From JAZLDV01 sp045614925 (GTDB lineage: Bacteria; Bacillota_I; Bacilli_A; Erysipelotrichales; Coprobacillaceae), in the NCBI GenBank assembly GCA_045614925.1, contig JAZLDV010000057.1, positions 1 to 22,394 on the forward strand: 22,394 bases of DNA. Reading direction: 5' to 3'. Both the position numbers and the translations under genes were made by a program. The notes under the pieces were generated by a model, which was not told where the DNA came from, did not search any database, and was given only the letters and a program-made list of their open reading frames with translations. Below, one piece after another: positions 13,737 through 22,394 of this stretch. Each line of letters opens with the position of its first letter. The first letter of the stretch is position 1.

Positions 13737-16700
13737 ATGAAAAAATTATTGAATATTTTATTAGTATTCTCTATGGTTTTAAGTCTTTTCGTAATAACAA
13801 GTGAAAAAGTGTATGCCGCTGAATCACTTTCATTTGTTAATGACTATGAAAAAGTTGGACAAGAAATCAAAGTGGATACAAGTGCTTTAACGGGAGATTT
13901 AAAGTACACTTGGTATGTAGATGGTAAGGCTGTATCAGATGCAGCAACTTATATTCCAACTGCAGAAGATGAAAACAAATTTATTGAAGTCGTTGTAAGT
14001 GCTGGAGATGTAAATTATAGTGCAAAAACTTTCTTAAGTAATTTGCCTGTTGTTTATATTGATATTGAAAATGGTGCAACAGTCACTTCAAAAGATTACT
14101 ATTTAAATAGTGAATTTGTATTACAAGGAAATGATCAATATAATAAAGAAACAACTAAACTTTATTCAGGTGCTGCTGAAATTAAAGGTCGTGGAAATTC
14201 TACATGGGGATTACCTAAAAAACCTTATAGAATTAAATTGGATAAAGGAACAGATTTCTTTGGTTATGGAAAAAGTAAACATTGGGTTTTACTTGCAAAC
14301 TATTATGATACAACATTCTTAAGAAATAAAATTGGTTATGATTTAGCAGGGGATATGGGTATTCCATATATGCAATCGGTACTAGTTGATTTAGTTATGA
14401 ATGGTCAATATGTAGGAAACTATCAATTATGTGAACATGTTAGAATTGATGATGAACGTATTGAAGTAACAGATTGGGAAGGTATTGGTGAAGATGCAGC
14501 GAGTGCTATTGTTGAAGCAAATAATTTAGGTGATGATGCTTTAGATGAATTAGAAGCAACAATGGCAGAAAACTTCTCATGGATTGATAGTGATTCTATT
14601 AAATATAATGGTGTTACATATAAAGTATCTGATTATATTGAATATCCTGATGTATCAGGTGGATATTTATTAGAAATGGATACAAACTATGATGAAGTTT
14701 CTAAATTTAGGACAAATGATTATGTCCCTATTATGTTTAAAGGTCCTGAATTTGCAAATACGAGCAAATCAATGATGAATTATGTTAAAGACTATATCAA
14801 TGCATTTGAAGAATCAGTAAAATCTTCAAATTATACAGCTGTACATGAAGGTGAAACAAAACATTACAGTGAATTATTTGATATGCAATCATTAGTTGAT
14901 AACTGGTTAGTTCAAGAGTTATTCTTTAATGAAGACTTCATGAAGAAAAGTACATATATGTATAAAAATCATGATGAATTATTTAAAATGGGTCCTGTAT
15001 GGGACTTAGACTGGGCTTCTGGTGCTGATCAGTCAGCCGCAAAAGCTTATGATAAATGGCAGACAACATATTTCAATGCAGACTGTCAAGGAGATCAATG
15101 GTATAAATATATGGCTAAGGATCCATATTTTATTAAATTAGCACAAGATCGTTATTTAGAAATTAGAGAGTCATTTATTGAAGAAATGATGGCTGATATT
15201 GAAAGTTATTCTAAAGAGATTGCTAAATCTGCACAAGCATCTTTAGATATCTGGAGAAAAGGTAAAAATTATGAATCTGAAATGACTAAATTTAAAAATT
15301 GGATGAATAATAGATTAGATTTCTTAGATGCTAAAATTGCTGATTTTGATACATTCTTAGATGAATTTGATGAATCATCTTCATTAATTGAAGTATCAGG
15401 ATTATTAAGTGAAAATGAAACTACTTATCATTATGCAGCTGAAAAAGGAACACAATTAACATTAACTTCTAAAGGTTCTGGATCTAAAGCTGAAGTTTGG
15501 GTAAATAATCAAAAAGTTGATGAAATTGAAGTTGAAGATGGTAAAGTAAGTTATAACTTAAATGTAGAAGAAGATTCAGTTGTACAATTCTATTTCTATA
15601 ATGAAGCAGAATTAGTATCTAAAGCTTATACTTCTATTTCTACAAAAACTGTTTCTAGAGTTTTAACAGGAATTGAAATTACTCAAAATCCTATTAAAAC
15701 AGTTTATAAAGTGGGAGAAGAATTAGATGTTACAGGTTTAACTGTAAAAGCAACTTATGATGATGGTACTTATAAATATATTACTGATTATTCATTAAGT
15801 GGTTATGATTCTTCTAAAGAAGGAACAAAAACAATTAGTGTTAACTATGGTGATTTTGATGCAACATTTGAAGTTGAAGTCATTATTCCTCAAGCTGAAA
15901 TTTATTTAGAAACAACAGAAGTTGAATTAAATGTAGGAGAAACATATGAAATTATCCCTACATTAGTAGGTGCTCAATTATCTGATTTAAGATGGGAAAG
16001 TGAAGATAATAAAGTTGCTGAAGTTTATGCTGGTAAAGTTGTTGCAGTAGGTGCTGGTGAAACAATGGTTCATGCTTATTTACCAGATGGACAATATGTA
16101 TCATGTAAGGTTAAAGTTGTTAAATCTGCGTCTGATTTAACTGATGTATTAGATCCTTCTATGATGAATGTAAGTGCTGGAAATGAAGATCATAGAGATC
16201 CAGCGACAAATGTATTAGATGGAATTGAAAAAACTGTATGGCATACAGATTGGAATCCAACAGATTCTGATCGTAGTGATCATTATTTAACATTTGTATT
16301 AGATGAACCTGCTCAAATTACAGGTATTAAAATATTAAATAGAGATGATAGTCGTAATGGTGTGATTCAAGTATTTGATTTATATGTTAAAGAAACAAGT
16401 ACAAGTGAATGGGTTAAAGTTCTTGAAAATGCTGAATTAGGAAAAGAAAAAGAGTGGCATTTAGTTGAATTTGACAAAGTTGTTGCTTCAGAAATTAAAT
16501 TACAAGTAATTGAAGCTGATTCTGATACTAACAGAACATTCTCTTCTGCAGCTGAAATCAGATTTGTAGGAGCATTTATGAGTGCAGTGAATAAAACTTC
16601 ATTAACTGTTGCTTATGAAGCATATGCTAATGTGAATAAAGACGAATATGTACAAGATGAAGCATATACTGCATTTAACAATGCATTAACATATGCTAAA

Positions 16701-17639
16701 GAAGTATTAGATAATTTATTTGCAACTCAAGAAGATGTTGATGGTGCACTTGTTGTATTAAATCAGGCATATAATGCATTAAATAAACGAATCTTTATTG
16801 AAGGTATTGAATTAGATCAAAATGAATTAGTTTTACAAAAAGCTGATATTATTGAATTAAAAGTAAAATATAATCCAGAAGATACAACAGAAACAACAAA
16901 ATTAGCTTGGACTTCAAGTGATGAAAGTGTTGTGAAAGTATTTGAGGGAACTGTTGTTGCAGTAGGTTATGGAGAAGCTGTAATTACAGTGACTACTGAA
17001 GAAGGATTAAGTGCAACATGTAATGTTGTGGTAGAAAAACCAGTGGATCCAGAACCACCTGTAAGAGTTAAAAACGGTTGGGAAAAAGTAGATGAAAAAT
17101 GGTACTTCTATGTTGAAGACGTTGCTCAAACTGGATGGGTTAAAGATGGTGCTAAATGGTACTTCATGGACGAGTCAGGTGTAATGCAGACTGGATGGAT
17201 CAAAGACAACAATAAATGGTACTATTTAAATAGTCATATGATGACTGGTTGGCAACAAATTGACGGATTATGGTATTACTTAAATGCTCATATGATTACT
17301 GGATGGTTAAATGACGGTGGTCAATGGTACTTCTTAGACTCAGCTATGAAAACTGGATGGGTAGAAGATAATGGTAAATGGTATTACTTAGATTCAGCAA
17401 TGAAAACTGGCTGGCAATTCATTGATGGAAAATGGTGGTACTTAAATAGCCATATGATGACAGGTTGGCAACAAATTAACGGTACATGGTATTATTTAAA
17501 TAATTCTATGGTAACTGGATGGTTAAAAATCAACAATATCTGGTACTATTTCAATGAAAAAGGTGCAATGGTAACTGGTACACAAGTTATTGATGGTGAA
17601 ACATATCAATTTAATTCTAATGGAGCTTGGTTAGGATAG
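13737..17639 (+). CDS. Secreted CotH-kinase-family surface protein with Ig-like, discoidin and wall-binding repeats
   Basis: This 1300-residue protein has a signal peptide (cleavage likely after VYA, residue 27) and, in order: an Ig-like segment (about 30-100); a CotH-type kinase domain (about 103-535) with IKGRGNSTWGLPKKPYRIKL, FLRNKIGYDLA, YQLCEHVRID and the metal-binding MGPVWDLDWASG near 420; an Ig-like Big_3-type domain (about 640-718); a Big_2 domain (720-796); an F5/8 C (discoidin/CBM32-like) domain (800-950); a FIVAR-like helical segment (952-1020); a second Big_2 (1021-1101); and about nine tryptophan-rich wall-binding repeats (1115-1300). CotH proteins are secretory protein kinases; here the enzyme should be displayed on the cell surface. 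The target is unknown, probably a neighbouring exported protein. Confidence 0.9.
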   Translation: MKKLLNILLVFSMVLSLFVITSEKVYAAESLSFVNDYEKVGQEIKVDTSALTGDLKYTWYVDGKAVSDAATYIPTAEDENKFIEVVVSAGDVNYSAKTFLSNLPVVYIDIENGATVTSKDYYLNSEFVLQGNDQYNKETTKLYSGAAEIKGRGNSTWGLPKKPYRIKLDKGTDFFGYGKSKHWVLLANYYDTTFLRNKIGYDLAGDMGIPYMQSVLVDLVMNGQYVGNYQLCEHVRIDDERIEVTDWEGIGEDAASAIVEANNLGDDALDELEATMAENFSWIDSDSIKYNGVTYKVSDYIEYPDVSGGYLLEMDTNYDEVSKFRTNDYVPIMFKGPEFANTSKSMMNYVKDYINAFEESVKSSNYTAVHEGETKHYSELFDMQSLVDNWLVQELFFNEDFMKKSTYMYKNHDELFKMGPVWDLDWASGADQSAAKAYDKWQTTYFNADCQGDQWYKYMAKDPYFIKLAQDRYLEIRESFIEEMMADIESYSKEIAKSAQASLDIWRKGKNYESEMTKFKNWMNNRLDFLDAKIADFDTFLDEFDESSSLIEVSGLLSENETTYHYAAEKGTQLTLTSKGSGSKAEVWVNNQKVDEIEVEDGKVSYNLNVEEDSVVQFYFYNEAELVSKAYTSISTKTVSRVLTGIEITQNPIKTVYKVGEELDVTGLTVKATYDDGTYKYITDYSLSGYDSSKEGTKTISVNYGDFDATFEVEVIIPQAEIYLETTEVELNVGETYEIIPTLVGAQLSDLRWESEDNKVAEVYAGKVVAVGAGETMVHAYLPDGQYVSCKVKVVKSASDLTDVLDPSMMNVSAGNEDHRDPATNVLDGIEKTVWHTDWNPTDSDRSDHYLTFVLDEPAQITGIKILNRDDSRNGVIQVFDLYVKETSTSEWVKVLENAELGKEKEWHLVEFDKVVASEIKLQVIEADSDTNRTFSSAAEIRFVGAFMSAVNKTSLTVAYEAYANVNKDEYVQDEAYTAFNNALTYAKEVLDNLFATQEDVDGALVVLNQAYNALNKRIFIEGIELDQNELVLQKADIIELKVKYNPEDTTETTKLAWTSSDESVVKVFEGTVVAVGYGEAVITVTTEEGLSATCNVVVEKPVDPEPPVRVKNGWEKVDEKWYFYVEDVAQTGWVKDGAKWYFMDESGVMQTGWIKDNNKWYYLNSHMMTGWQQIDGLWYYLNAHMITGWLNDGGQWYFLDSAMKTGWVEDNGKWYYLDSAMKTGWQFIDGKWWYLNSHMMTGWQQINGTWYYLNNSMVTGWLKINNIWYYFNEKGAMVTGTQVIDGETYQFNSNGAWLG
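17079..17630 (+). repeat. Wall-binding (choline-binding type) repeat block of the CotH protein
   Basis: About nine units of roughly 20 residues of the form GW-x-KDNNKWYYLNSHMMT. DNA copies are highly similar, e.g. AATAGTCATATGATGACTGG near 17229 and its near copy near 17447. They should bind choline or another teichoic-acid group and hold the protein on the wall. Confidence 0.9.
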
Positions 17640-17651
17640 AATAGAATTTAT

Positions 17652-17681
17652 AAAGCAAGGGATAATACCCTTGCTTTTTGT
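17652..17681 (+). terminator. Intrinsic terminator of the CotH gene
   Basis: AAAGCAAGGG-ATAATA-CCCTTGCTTT followed by T and G; a strong GC-containing 10-bp stem. Confidence 0.93.
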
Positions 17682-17702
17682 TTGGCAGAACTTGGAAATC
17701 TC

Positions 17703-17731
17703 TTGAGAATAAAGAATGTATTTGATAAAAT
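17703..17731 (+). promoter_or_regulatory. Sigma-A promoter of the GH84 gene
   Basis: TTGAGA (17703-17708), a 17-bp spacer and TAAAAT (17726-17731); both hexamers match at 5 of 6. The AAAGGGAGGA ribosome binding site follows at 17741-17750, 7 bases before the ATG. The gene therefore has its own transcript, separate from the CotH gene. Confidence 0.75.
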
Positions 17732-17757
17732 GGTTTGATGAAAGGGAGGAATATATT

Positions 17758-20700
17758 ATGTTGAAAAAATGGCTTTTAAGCATTATGTGTTTGTCTTTTG
17801 TTTTTGCAAATATAAGTGTTGTCAGTGCAAAAGAAGATACATATGATATTTATCCTATTGTTAGGGATATTGCTTATGATAAGAGCGAAAATTTTGTTTT
17901 AAAAGATGCGAATGTTGTTTTTGAAAATGGAGTAGATGAAGCAACACGTAACTATTTAAAAGAAGTATTAGAACAATTTAACGTAAGTTATAGTGTTTCT
18001 GATACAAAAAAATCAGGAGTTAATATTTTAGTAGGAATTAATGGGTCTAATGGAATTGCTGATACATTAGAAAATACTATGACTATTAAAACAGAAAATC
18101 TTTATGATTATTACGATGCTTATGTATTAGATGTGAAAGATAATACAGTAACTATTGTAGGAAAAGACAGTGATGGGGCTTTTTATGGTGTATCAACATT
18201 AAAGATGATGTTATCATCTGTTAATGCGAATGCATTATTAGGAGCACATATTGAAGATTATTCTACATTAGAATATCGTGGATTTATTGAAGGTTTTTAT
18301 GGTGGATGGGATTATCCTACGCGTAAAGATCTTATGAGATTTGCTAAAGATGTAAAAATGAATGCATATATTTATGCATCTAAAACAGATGCTTATCATA
18401 CATCTAAGTGGAATGTTTTATATCCAGAATCAGATATTAAAGAAATTGCTGAATTAGTAAAAGTTGGACAAGAAACAAAATGTTATTATGCATGGTCTGT
18501 TCATATTTCTGGATTCTTTAGTGGTTTAAATACATCAGATACTACTGCTTATGAAACAAGATATAATCAGCTTATTGCTAAATTTGATCAGTTATATAAT
18601 GTCGGAGTTAGAAAGTTTGATATCTTAAATGATGACTTTGGTGCTGGAACAAATGAAGATGTTGTTAAATTATTAAACAGATTAACAAAAGAATATATTG
18701 AACCTAAAGGATGTGAACCAATTGTTTATTGTCCTCAAGGTTATAATACATCATGGTCAGGTAATGGTAGTGAATTAGTTGCCTTACAACAATTAGATGA
18801 ATCTATTATTCTTTATTGGACTGGTGCTGATGTAAATGCACCAATTGAACAAGGTTCAATTGATTATGCAACAAGCAAATCAAAACATGATGTATGTTTC
18901 TGGATTAATTATCCAGTTAATGAACATGGTCCTTCAGGTGTTTATTTAGGTGATATTACACACTATGCAAGAGATAATGTAAAATTAAGAGCTGCTGTAT
19001 CAAATCCATGTCGTTTTGGTCAAGCAAATAAAGTTGGTTTATATCAGTTAGCTGCATTATTCTGGAATAACTCAAACTATAGTGAGTATGCAGATGAAAT
19101 CTATACAAATGCATTCAATTATTTAGAAAAAGAAGTTATTCATGAATATAGAACAATTGCATACAATACATCAAACTGTCCAGGGTCTTCACGTGTAGGA
19201 CAAGGATTCCCTGAATCAGAATATATTAAAGAGTATTTAGAAGATGTTTTAAATAAAGTAAATGAAGGAACTTTAATTGCAGATGATGCAAATACAGAAG
19301 TGTTATTAGCTGAATTTGAAAATATTTTAACTTCAATTGAAACATTTAAAGTTAAATGTGCAAATACACAATTAGTTAATGAATTAACACCTTGGTTAAA
19401 TTCATTAAAACAAATTACTACATCTGCTTATAGTGCATTAAAAGCAGTTATTGCATTAGAAGATAATGATTTATCTAAAGCGTGGGAACAATTCTCAATT
19501 GCTTCTATCGCATTAGATGCATATGATGATTATCCAACATATAGTGGAAGTGATAGAAAAGCATTAGCAGGAAGCAAAAGAATTCAACCATTTGCTTTTG
19601 CATTAGTTAAATCAATTAAAAACACTTTAACACCAATTTTTGATTCATCTTATACTGATTTTACACCTACATTATATGCAGTATTGGGTGGAAATAAAAA
19701 AGCTCATGATAATAATGCAGATAAATTATTTGATAATAATTTATCTACATCTATTCAATGGAATACAGTACAACAAGCAAATGATTACTATGGTGTTGAT
19801 TTAGGAAGAGTTATGAAAGTAACTGATATTGAAATTGTTCAAGGAAATACAGACACTGATCATGATATCTTCCATAAAGCTATCTTAGAATATTCTAAAG
19901 ATGGAAAAACATTTAGTCCTATTGGAACTCAATATAATGATGCACGTCATATTGAAGTTGATGGATTAGATATTGAAGCAAGATATGTAAGATTTAGATT
20001 AGTAGAGACAGGAACATCATCTAAACCAGATTACTGGACACATGTTCGTGAATTTACTGTAAATAAAAAAGTTCCTACAGGAACAAAAGTTTACACAAAT
20101 GTTGATAAATATAAAGAAACACCTATAACTATTTCTTCTAAAGAATATAGTTTATCAGGTTTAAAAGAAGTGACATTAAAACCAAATGAGTATATTGGTA
20201 TTCAATTTATTAATTTATCAAAAGCAATTTCTTTTGTAAATAATGTAACTTCAGGTAAAGTTACTTTTGAAGCATCAGTAAATGGTTCAAAATGGGAAGA
20301 AATGACTGATTTAAATGCTGATAAAACAGTTAAATATATTAGATTAGTCAATAAAACAAATGAAACACAAACATTTGATTTAAAGAAAGTAGGAGCAGAA
20401 ATTTCTTCATATAAACCAAATCCTACATTCTTAGAAACAAATTTAACAAATGGAATTAAAGAAGGAAAATGGGAAAATGCATTTGATAATGATGATTCTA
20501 CATTTGTATGGACAAATGAAGGTCAAAGTATCAATGACTTTATTACATTTGATTTAGGTCATACAATTTCATTATATGATTTAGAAATCTTAACTGCAGA
20601 TGGAAACCCACGTTTCTATAATGCACAAATTCAGATTTCTACAGACAATGCAACATGGAGCACAATTGCAGAAGTTAAAAATGATAACTCTATCTTTGAA

Positions 20701-22394
20701 GTTCCTTATCGTTATGTGAGAGCAAATGCAAATGGTGCAGATGCAAGATATTTAAGAATCTTTATTACAGGAAATACAGGATATTATTTAAAAATTCATG
20801 AAATTAAATTAAATAAATCTATTGATGATCATTCAACAGATATGGTTTATGCAACATTTAAAGAAGATATGAATAATGTGGTAGATGGAAACTTATCAAC
20901 ATTAGTATCTGCTCAAGTTAATAATAATGATTATTTAGAATATACATTTACTAAAGGAACAAAATTAAATTCTATTTCATTATTACAAGATCCATTAAAT
21001 ATTTCTAATGCTAAAGTAGAATTATATGGCGATAATGGATATGAAAAAGTAGGAACTTTAAGTGAAAGTGCTACTCAATTTAATTTAGATTCTTCTAAAG
21101 ATTATACAAAATTAAGAGTATCATTTGATAAATCACAAGTATTTAATTTATATGAAATCTATGTAGATTTTGATACATCATCAAATGATGATTTAGGAAT
21201 ATATGTAGATCCAATTTATAAAAATAATGTTACAGTAAAAGAAAATATTATTTTAAATAAAGAAGTGAGTGTATCAGGAACATCTAATGGAAATAAAACT
21301 TCTATTAATGATGGAGATACATCAACAAAATGGGATAGTGATTATATCAAAGGAACAAATGCAAAAGAAAATGCATGGATTATTGTAGACTTAGGTGAAA
21401 AAACACATATTTATAATCATATGATTATGAATTATTTCAATAAAGTATATCCAACTGCTACAAAAATTGAAATGTCTAATGATTTAAATACTTGGTATAC
21501 TTTAAAAGAATTAACAAGTCAGCATGATGGACCTACACATCCAATTGTTGATACAACTTTAGATCAATATTATACAAGTAGATATATTCGTATTGTATTT
21601 GAAGAATTAAATAATGCTGCAGCTGGAAATGGTGTAGGATTAAATGAATGGATTGTAAATGGATATGAATTAGAAGATGTTTATATTGAAAGTATAGAAA
21701 TTTTATATACAACTATTGATGCAACAAATTCAATGATTAAACCAAATTTACCTCAATATGTTGATGTAAGATTAGGTAATGATGATTTAATAATGAATGT
21801 TAAAGTTCCAGTTGTATTTGAAGAAACATTGATTGATGCAAGTATTCCAGGAATTTATGATATCGAAGGTGAATTACAATTACCATTTGAAACAAATGAA
21901 AAAGTTTATTATACAGTAGAAGTTGTTGGAGATGAATTATTACAAGGTTGGCAAAAAGTTGACGGTAAATGGTACTTCTACGTTGATAATGTTGCTCAAA
22001 CAGGATGGGTTAAAGATGCAGATAAATGGTACTTTATGGACGAATCTGGTGCAATGCAGACTGGTTGGGTAAAAGATAACAACAAATGGTATTACTTAAA
22101 TACTCATATGATGACTGGTTGGCAAAAAATAGATGGTCAATGGTATTACTTAAATAGCCATATGATTACTGGATGGTTAAACGATGGTGGTAAATGGTAT
22201 TACTTAGACTCAGCTATGAAAACTGGATGGCAAAAAATTGATGGTAAATGGTACTTCTTAGACTCTTACATGAAGACTGGATGGATTCAAGACGGAGGAA
22301 AATGGTACTACATGAATAGCCATATGATGAGTGGTTGGCAACAAGTAAACGGTACATGGTATTATTTAAATAATGCAATGGTTACTGGATGGTT
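17758..22394 (+). CDS. Secreted GH84 beta-N-acetylglucosaminidase (NagJ/hyaluronidase-like), 3' end outside window
   Basis: At least 1545 codons, still open at the window end. A signal peptide (cleavage after VSA, residue 24) is followed by a GH20b-like N-terminal domain (about 30-160), the GH84 catalytic barrel beginning YRGFIEGFYGGWDYPTR (about 172) with the catalytic Asp pair D292-D293 in ILNDDFG, YWTGADV, WINYPVNE, and a helical region (about 480-630). Then come an F5/8 C module (about 641-771), a less clear beta module (780-880), further F5/8 C-type modules (about 888-1018, a divergent one 1025-1140, and 1165-1305), an Ig-like Big_4-type domain (1311-1395), and wall-binding repeats from about 1397. 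Such enzymes remove O-linked N-acetylglucosamine from glycoproteins or cut hyaluronan. The many carbohydrate-binding modules and wall anchor point to use of host mucin-type glycans. Confidence 0.93.
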   Translation, partial: MLKKWLLSIMCLSFVFANISVVSAKEDTYDIYPIVRDIAYDKSENFVLKDANVVFENGVDEATRNYLKEVLEQFNVSYSVSDTKKSGVNILVGINGSNGIADTLENTMTIKTENLYDYYDAYVLDVKDNTVTIVGKDSDGAFYGVSTLKMMLSSVNANALLGAHIEDYSTLEYRGFIEGFYGGWDYPTRKDLMRFAKDVKMNAYIYASKTDAYHTSKWNVLYPESDIKEIAELVKVGQETKCYYAWSVHISGFFSGLNTSDTTAYETRYNQLIAKFDQLYNVGVRKFDILNDDFGAGTNEDVVKLLNRLTKEYIEPKGCEPIVYCPQGYNTSWSGNGSELVALQQLDESIILYWTGADVNAPIEQGSIDYATSKSKHDVCFWINYPVNEHGPSGVYLGDITHYARDNVKLRAAVSNPCRFGQANKVGLYQLAALFWNNSNYSEYADEIYTNAFNYLEKEVIHEYRTIAYNTSNCPGSSRVGQGFPESEYIKEYLEDVLNKVNEGTLIADDANTEVLLAEFENILTSIETFKVKCANTQLVNELTPWLNSLKQITTSAYSALKAVIALEDNDLSKAWEQFSIASIALDAYDDYPTYSGSDRKALAGSKRIQPFAFALVKSIKNTLTPIFDSSYTDFTPTLYAVLGGNKKAHDNNADKLFDNNLSTSIQWNTVQQANDYYGVDLGRVMKVTDIEIVQGNTDTDHDIFHKAILEYSKDGKTFSPIGTQYNDARHIEVDGLDIEARYVRFRLVETGTSSKPDYWTHVREFTVNKKVPTGTKVYTNVDKYKETPITISSKEYSLSGLKEVTLKPNEYIGIQFINLSKAISFVNNVTSGKVTFEASVNGSKWEEMTDLNADKTVKYIRLVNKTNETQTFDLKKVGAEISSYKPNPTFLETNLTNGIKEGKWENAFDNDDSTFVWTNEGQSINDFITFDLGHTISLYDLEILTADGNPRFYNAQIQISTDNATWSTIAEVKNDNSIFEVPYRYVRANANGADARYLRIFITGNTGYYLKIHEIKLNKSIDDHSTDMVYATFKEDMNNVVDGNLSTLVSAQVNNNDYLEYTFTKGTKLNSISLLQDPLNISNAKVELYGDNGYEKVGTLSESATQFNLDSSKDYTKLRVSFDKSQVFNLYEIYVDFDTSSNDDLGIYVDPIYKNNVTVKENIILNKEVSVSGTSNGNKTSINDGDTSTKWDSDYIKGTNAKENAWIIVDLGEKTHIYNHMIMNYFNKVYPTATKIEMSNDLNTWYTLKELTSQHDGPTHPIVDTTLDQYYTSRYIRIVFEELNNAAAGNGVGLNEWIVNGYELEDVYIESIEILYTTIDATNSMIKPNLPQYVDVRLGNDDLIMNVKVPVVFEETLIDASIPGIYDIEGELQLPFETNEKVYYTVEVVGDELLQGWQKVDGKWYFYVDNVAQTGWVKDADKWYFMDESGAMQTGWVKDNNKWYYLNTHMMTGWQKIDGQWYYLNSHMITGWLNDGGKWYYLDSAMKTGWQKIDGKWYFLDSYMKTGWIQDGGKWYYMNSHMMSGWQQVNGTWYYLNNAMVTGW
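21946..22394 (+). repeat. Wall-binding repeat block of the GH84 protein (incomplete)
   Basis: Starts GWQKVDGKWYFYVDNVAQTG and continues in nearly the same unit order as the block in the CotH protein, ending at the window edge. Stretches such as AATGCAGACTGG (near 22051 and 17181) are nearly identical at the DNA level. Confidence 0.9.

Noticed and set aside
14110..14322. Plus-strand frame inside the CotH gene
   Set aside because: Out-of-frame shadow of the CotH kinase domain.
17079..17630. CRISPR-like periodic repeats
   Set aside because: The periodicity is from in-frame protein repeats of about 20 residues; units vary and there are no uniform spacers.

Overview
The window is about 22 kb of very AT-rich DNA with short intergenic gaps, strong purine-rich ribosome binding sites and many hairpin-plus-T-run terminators. 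These traits, together with two large secreted proteins that end in glycine-tryptophan (choline-binding-type) wall repeats, suggest a low-GC gut Firmicute, most likely an erysipelotrichial or Coprobacillus-like lineage. The assignment is inferred from style and gene content, not from a marker gene. I see no rRNA, tRNA, CRISPR array, insertion sequence or phage gene.

Layout. Positions 1-2733 hold the end of an FtsX-type ABC permease, then an OmpR-family response regulator and a sensor histidine kinase that overlap. Positions 3017-4693 encode a solitary M14 zinc carboxypeptidase. Positions 4787-6095 hold an unknown small protein, a frameshifted superoxide-reductase-like gene, and a Nudix hydrolase whose ribosome binding site overlaps the end of that broken gene. 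On the minus strand follow a YdcF/DUF218 membrane protein and purC; purC is preceded by a strong promoter and a purine riboswitch that reads as the guanine/hypoxanthine type. Positions 7833-11012 hold a drug/metabolite-type transporter, an FAD oxidoreductase with a C-terminal Rieske domain, plsY, and a small unknown minus-strand gene. Positions 11121-12530 hold an unknown protein and an S51 dipeptidase.

Positions 12519-13642 form a vitamin B12 unit: promoter, cobalamin riboswitch, a membrane-anchored DUF4430 (transcobalamin-like) protein, and an overlapping ECF-transporter S component. The likely logic is that low cobalamin permits expression of an extracellular capture domain plus a membrane carrier, with the energising ECF ATPases encoded elsewhere.

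Positions 13737-22394 hold two very large exported proteins in the same direction: a CotH-kinase protein (1300 aa) and a GH84 beta-N-acetylglucosaminidase (incomplete at the window end). Both carry discoidin-type and Ig-like modules and a nearly collinear C-terminal wall-binding repeat block, so they probably sit together on the cell surface and act on host or community glycoproteins.

The most notable items are the riboswitch-controlled B12 capture pair, the purine riboswitch with competing pairings next to purC, the surface CotH kinase paired with a glycosidase sharing its anchor module, and the superoxide-reductase-like gene broken by what looks like a one-base deletion. Most are known families in less usual arrangements; I did not find a system I can call wholly new.
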